Source of the DNA: Lachnospiraceae bacterium
GTDB taxonomy: Bacteria; Bacillota; Clostridia; Lachnospirales; Lachnospiraceae
NCBI GenBank assembly: GCA_900765975.1
Contig: CAAFTS010000028.1
Span: 1 to 14,890 of the forward strand
DNA length: 14,890 nucleotides
Direction of reading: 5' to 3'
Shown here piece by piece: positions 14,812 to 14,890 of the stretch. The notes below the pieces were generated by a model. It was not told the DNA's origin, made no database searches, and saw only the letters and a list, made by a program, of their open reading frames with translations. Each line of letters starts with the position of its first letter. Position 1 is the stretch's first letter. A program made the position numbers and the translations under genes.

Positions 14812-14890
14812 GTGCGCCTTGCGGCGCACGTCGCTAATGGATGAAAGTTCCTAATCCGCCCTAGTAGTGGGAAGGATACAGCCAAGACCA
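14812..14890 (+). mobile_element. 5' end of a bacterial group II intron (truncated by window end)
   Basis: The sequence starts GTGCG, the consensus 5' end of group II introns (GUGYG). A perfect 7-bp hairpin GTGCGCC/GGCGCAC (14812-14818/14823-14829) follows, then a stretch that reads like domain I (GTCGCTAATGGATGAAAG, later GGAAGGATACAGCCAAGACC). It starts immediately after the T-tract of the queA terminator, a known habit of group IIC introns, which insert behind terminator hairpins. The class cannot be fixed from 79 bases. The reverse transcriptase/maturase and domains V-VI would lie outside the window. Confidence 0.7.

Noticed and set aside
1..14890. CRISPR array, tRNA or rRNA genes, insertion sequence ends
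   Set aside because: No regularly spaced repeats, no cloverleaf-like sequence and no transposase or terminal inverted repeats were seen.

Overview
The window looks like a chromosomal segment of a low-GC Gram-positive anaerobe, most likely a gut Lachnospiraceae-type member of Clostridia. The clues are the A+T-rich codons, strong AGGAGG-type ribosome binding sites, a Phe T-box in front of pheST, an EFR1-type flavodoxin/ferredoxin remnant, LytTR/GHKL two-component genes and a Firmicutes-style 6S RNA. The genus cannot be fixed from sequence reading alone.

Left edge (1-650): the 3' part of a flavodoxin-ferredoxin (EFR1-like) gene. It carries an in-frame TAA where the reading frame predicts a lysine codon, so it is probably a decaying gene. 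A strong terminator follows.

Accessory block (660-8704): two consecutive operons. The first (789-3601) encodes a LytTR response regulator, a short GHKL histidine kinase with a single membrane anchor, and a polytopic membrane protein whose kinase-like C-terminus has lost its H, N and G motifs. The second (3717-8704) encodes six proteins: an unknown 167-aa protein, a 48-aa cysteine-rich microprotein, an 85-aa helical protein, an 1129-aa soluble FtsK/SpoIIIE ATPase, a 90-aa WXG100-like protein with W-N-D in place of W-x-G, and a 106-aa helical protein. This resembles a stripped-down type VIIb secretion locus, but it lacks a membrane-anchored EssC, the other known membrane components and any visible toxin. 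The promoter regions of the two operons share three sequence blocks at identical spacing: TATTACA, then TTTTGCA 20 bp later, then a GATATAAT -10 box. This is direct sequence evidence that one regulator, most simply the LytTR protein, controls both operons. The operator of the second operon lies inside the terminator hairpin of the first.

Housekeeping block (8729-14810): a 6S RNA gene with its own promoter and terminator, a YihY/BrkB family membrane protein, and then a Phe T-box leader controlling pheS-pheT with queA as the third gene.

Right edge (14812-14890): immediately after the queA terminator T-tract the sequence begins GTGCG and continues like domain I of a bacterial group II intron. 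A mobile intron therefore appears to be inserted behind the terminator, truncated by the window end.
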